A DNA stretch of 44,870 bases from Burkholderiaceae bacterium (lineage in GTDB: Bacteria > Pseudomonadota > Gammaproteobacteria > Burkholderiales > Burkholderiaceae_F). Of this stretch, positions 43,053-44,870 are shown in pieces. The first letter of the stretch is position 1. Every line of letters begins with the position of its first letter. The stretch is from the NCBI GenBank assembly GCA_022843955.1, contig JALHMQ010000034.1, forward strand, positions 1 through 44,870, written 5' to 3'. Position numbers and translations under genes: made by a program. The notes below the pieces were generated by a model. That model made no database searches. It saw only the letters and a program-made list of their open reading frames with translations, and was not told where the DNA came from.

Positions 43053-43581
43053 CGGATGGCTCTTCTGTAAGTGGGTGGGAGAAATCGTTACTTGGTCGGC
43101 CGGTACAGCCGCGACAGGTCGAATTCTGTAGCTATCGAAGCGGTCAATCCAATTGGACTTCACTAAGGCGCCGATAGGGCACGTCATCGCTGTCACGGCC
43201 GAGCGGCGGTGGGGTGGATGCATGAGGCACCCGACCAGGCAGGTGACGGCAGCAGGTCAATGCGCCCGCCGCCCATGCCAGCGACGACCTTTGGACACCT
43301 GAGCACGTGTCGGTAATGCAACGACAGCGTGCTCAGGCAGGTGCCGCTCCATGCCCAACCAACGTCTTAGCCGCCGTCCGACTCCCGTGGGACCGGCTCG
43401 TGCGGGACGCCTGAAACTGCCGACCCAGCATCTGCCTCCCCTGATCCGTACTGAGGAAAACAGCGAGACGGCAGCCGACGGTCACGTGCTAGCTTTCACT
43501 GGCCTGCCGGTCGCGGCAGCCAGCGGCACATTGCACCAGCCCGGTGCCCGTCGCGAACCACATCCAAGGAGATGGCCTCAG
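43053..43581. other. Long intergenic region between ahpC and the Bug gene
   Basis: This 529-bp divergent region holds no gene that I can recognise. Its right part is open in the Bug reading frame upstream of 43582, but that stretch has no family similarity. The main features are the ahpC promoter on the left and the inverted repeat at 43298-43337. Confidence 0.6.
43298..43337. repeat. Long inverted repeat in the ahpC/Bug intergenic region
   Basis: CCTGAGCACG-TGTCG (43298-43312) pairs with CGACA-G-CGTGCTCAGG (43322-43337), a 15-bp stem with one bulged G and a 9-nt loop. There is no T-run on either side, so it is not a typical terminator. It could be an operator or an RNA structure. Confidence 0.75.
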
Positions 43582-44556
43582 ATGTTGCTCACTCAACGCC
43601 TGCTTGCGGCTGCTTTGCTGGCCGCCGTGCCCCTGGTCACGTTGGCCCAGGCCTACCCGTCCAAACCGATCCGCCTGATCGTGCCTTTTGCGCCCGGCGG
43701 CACCACCGACATCGTGGCGCGGCTGATCGCCGAGCCGCTCAGCCGTGAACTGGGCCAGTCGGTGGTGGTGGAGAACCGCGGCGGCGGCGGCGGCGCCCCC
43801 GGCGCGACCGAACTGGTGCGGGCCGCGCCGGACGGCTACACGCTCGGCATGGCCACGGTATCGACGATGGCCGTCAACCCGGCCTGCAACCCGAAGCTGC
43901 CCTACAAGTCGCCGGAAGACTTCGCCACGATCACCAACCTCGTCGGCGTGCCCAACGTCATCGCCGTCAATCCGGGCAAGGTGCCGGCGCAGAACATGGC
44001 CGACTTCGTGAAGTACCTGAAGGCGAACCCCGGCAAGCTGTCGTTCGCGACCTCGGGTACCTGCGGCATCGGCCACATGATGGGCGAGTTGTTCAAGGCA
44101 ACGTCGAAGACCTTCATGGTTCACATTCCGTACCGCGGCGCCGGCCCGGCGCTGAACGACGTGCTCGCCGGCCAGGTCGAGGTGTTGTTCGACAACATCC
44201 CGTCGTCGCTGCCGCACTTCCAGTCCGGCAAGCTGCGGCCGCTCGCGGTCGCTGCCCCGAAGCGGCTCGAGCAGTTGCCCAACGTGCCGACCTTCGCCGA
44301 GCTCAACATGGCGCCGGTCAACGATCAGGTCTGGTATGGCCTGCTGGCGCCAGCCAAGACCCCGGACGCCGTCATCAAGCGCCTGCACGACGCCGCGATC
44401 AAGGTGCTGGCGATTCCGGACATCCGCGCCAGGCTGCTGCAGCAGACCGCGCAGCCCATCGGCAATTCGCCGGAAGAGTTCCGCAAGCAGATCATCGTCG
44501 AGCGCGACAAGATGATCGATCTGGTCAAGCGGCAGGGGATCAAGCTCGAGCAGTGA
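43582..44556 (+). CDS. Bug-family tripartite tricarboxylate transporter substrate-binding protein
   Basis: The 324-residue periplasmic solute-binding protein has a signal peptide (LAAALLAAVPLVTLAQA) and the Bug signature YPSKPIRLIVPFAPGGTTDI. Later it has the FVKYLKANPGKLSFAT-type segment and PYRGAGPALNDVLAGQV. Such proteins deliver carboxylates or other small acids to TctAB-type permeases. Hundreds of copies occur in Burkholderiales genomes, often as orphans, as here, where no permease is adjacent. The ATG at 43582 follows AAGGAG. The ligand is unknown. Confidence 0.94.
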   Translation: MLLTQRLLAAALLAAVPLVTLAQAYPSKPIRLIVPFAPGGTTDIVARLIAEPLSRELGQSVVVENRGGGGGAPGATELVRAAPDGYTLGMATVSTMAVNPACNPKLPYKSPEDFATITNLVGVPNVIAVNPGKVPAQNMADFVKYLKANPGKLSFATSGTCGIGHMMGELFKATSKTFMVHIPYRGAGPALNDVLAGQVEVLFDNIPSSLPHFQSGKLRPLAVAAPKRLEQLPNVPTFAELNMAPVNDQVWYGLLAPAKTPDAVIKRLHDAAIKVLAIPDIRARLLQQTAQPIGNSPEEFRKQIIVERDKMIDLVKRQGIKLEQ

Positions 44557-44579
44557 CCCACCGGGTCGCCGGACACGAA

Positions 44580-44604
44580 GGGGGCGCCTCGGGCGCCCCC
44601 TTTT
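44580..44604 (+). terminator. Rho-independent terminator after the Bug gene
   Basis: GGGGGCGCC (44580-44588) pairs perfectly with GGCGCCCCC (44592-44600) around a 3-nt loop, and TTTT follows. It starts 24 bp after the stop codon. Confidence 0.93.
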
Positions 44605-44745
44605 CATTTGAAACCTGCAGCGCCGCGCGCCCTGGGCCGAGCGGTGTCCGCCGGTTGGCGGCAGGTGGCTGAACGGACGAAGTGCATCCGCTTCGCCGCG
44701 CAGACTCAGGTCTCATGGTGTTTCTGCGAAAATGCGCCCCGCCCC

Positions 44746-44870
44746 ATGAGCCCACCCACGCCGCCTCGCGGCGACGCCGTTCAGCCGGCGGACCCCAGCA
44801 CCCCGCTGCGCCTGGCTTCGCCGCTGCTGGCGTGGTACTTCGTCGCGGTCTGGGGCACCGGCTACCTGGC
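44746..44870 (+). CDS. EamA/DMT-family transporter, N-terminal fragment
   Basis: A reading frame opens at ATG 44746 and runs off the window end after 41 codons. After a Pro/Asp-rich start comes SPLLAWYFVAVWGTGYL, which resembles the first membrane segment of EamA-domain drug/metabolite exporters (VWGTGYL in place of the common LWGTGF). The rest of the protein is outside the window, so this is a tentative call. Confidence 0.55.
   Translation, partial: MSPPTPPRGDAVQPADPSTPLRLASPLLAWYFVAVWGTGYL

Overview
The window is about 45 kb of GC-rich chromosomal DNA (roughly two thirds G+C by eye) and looks like the core genome of a betaproteobacterium, probably Burkholderiales or a close relative. The main clues are a Bug-type (tripartite tricarboxylate) periplasmic binding protein, a YaeQ protein, BenE, RarD, a DUF1415 protein, a split short-chain chromate transporter, and many small proteins of types common in that group. 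I see no rRNA, tRNA, CRISPR array, prophage or intact insertion sequence. The genes are short, tightly packed transcription units on both strands, and most long overlapping reading frames are antisense shadows produced by GC-biased codon use.

Layout. 1-266: repeat-rich start with a 13-bp tandem array. 267-9835: housekeeping and metabolic genes (thiolase, hemolysin III-like protein, GNAT, long-chain acyl-CoA ligase, DUF1415, small secreted protein, HPF-like protein, BenE, ArfB, YitT, YaeQ). 9965-11451: a cold-shock gene with a long leader, a small lysine-rich protein, and a second HPF/RaiA-like gene beside a possible gene remnant. 11626-14301: GNAT, a two-subunit chromate transporter and RarD. 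14378-18111: a 15-codon leader ORF with an exceptionally strong Shine-Dalgarno sequence, RsgA, an FKBP isomerase and aminopeptidase P. 18409-23312: an RhlE-type helicase with a glycine-variant motif II, an HtrA-like protease, a small acetyltransferase, a membrane-anchored nuclease and an anchored low-complexity protein. 23409-23524: a candidate small RNA. 23535-30472: secreted or uncharacterised proteins, including a large TIG-repeat lipoprotein with a zincin motif, a YpfJ metallopeptidase and a 49-residue Cys-rich ORF. 30546-33337: a two-component system with a Spy/CpxP-like periplasmic protein. 33471-34718: an MFS exporter.

34786-40691 is the most coherent functional block: two overlapping hemerythrin genes, a universal stress protein, TcdA, a TerB/DUF697 protein, a Crp/Fnr-family regulator, a DUF2892 membrane protein and a tandem universal stress protein. 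The regulator carries the ExxSR recognition helix typical of FNR-type DNA binding, and FNR-like boxes with correctly spaced -10 elements lie in front of the hemerythrin pair and the first usp gene. I infer a local oxygen, redox or sulfur-responsive regulon. 40815-43052 encodes the AhpF/AhpC peroxidase system. The window closes with the Bug protein gene and the start of an EamA-type exporter.

The observations most worth pursuing are the candidate small RNA with a CU-rich anti-Shine-Dalgarno-like segment, the FNR-box regulon, the leader ORF upstream of rsgA, the miniature zinc-ribbon-like ORF, and a possible release-factor-like ribosome hibernation gene remnant beside an HPF gene. All functions are inferred from sequence reading alone; no database search was run.
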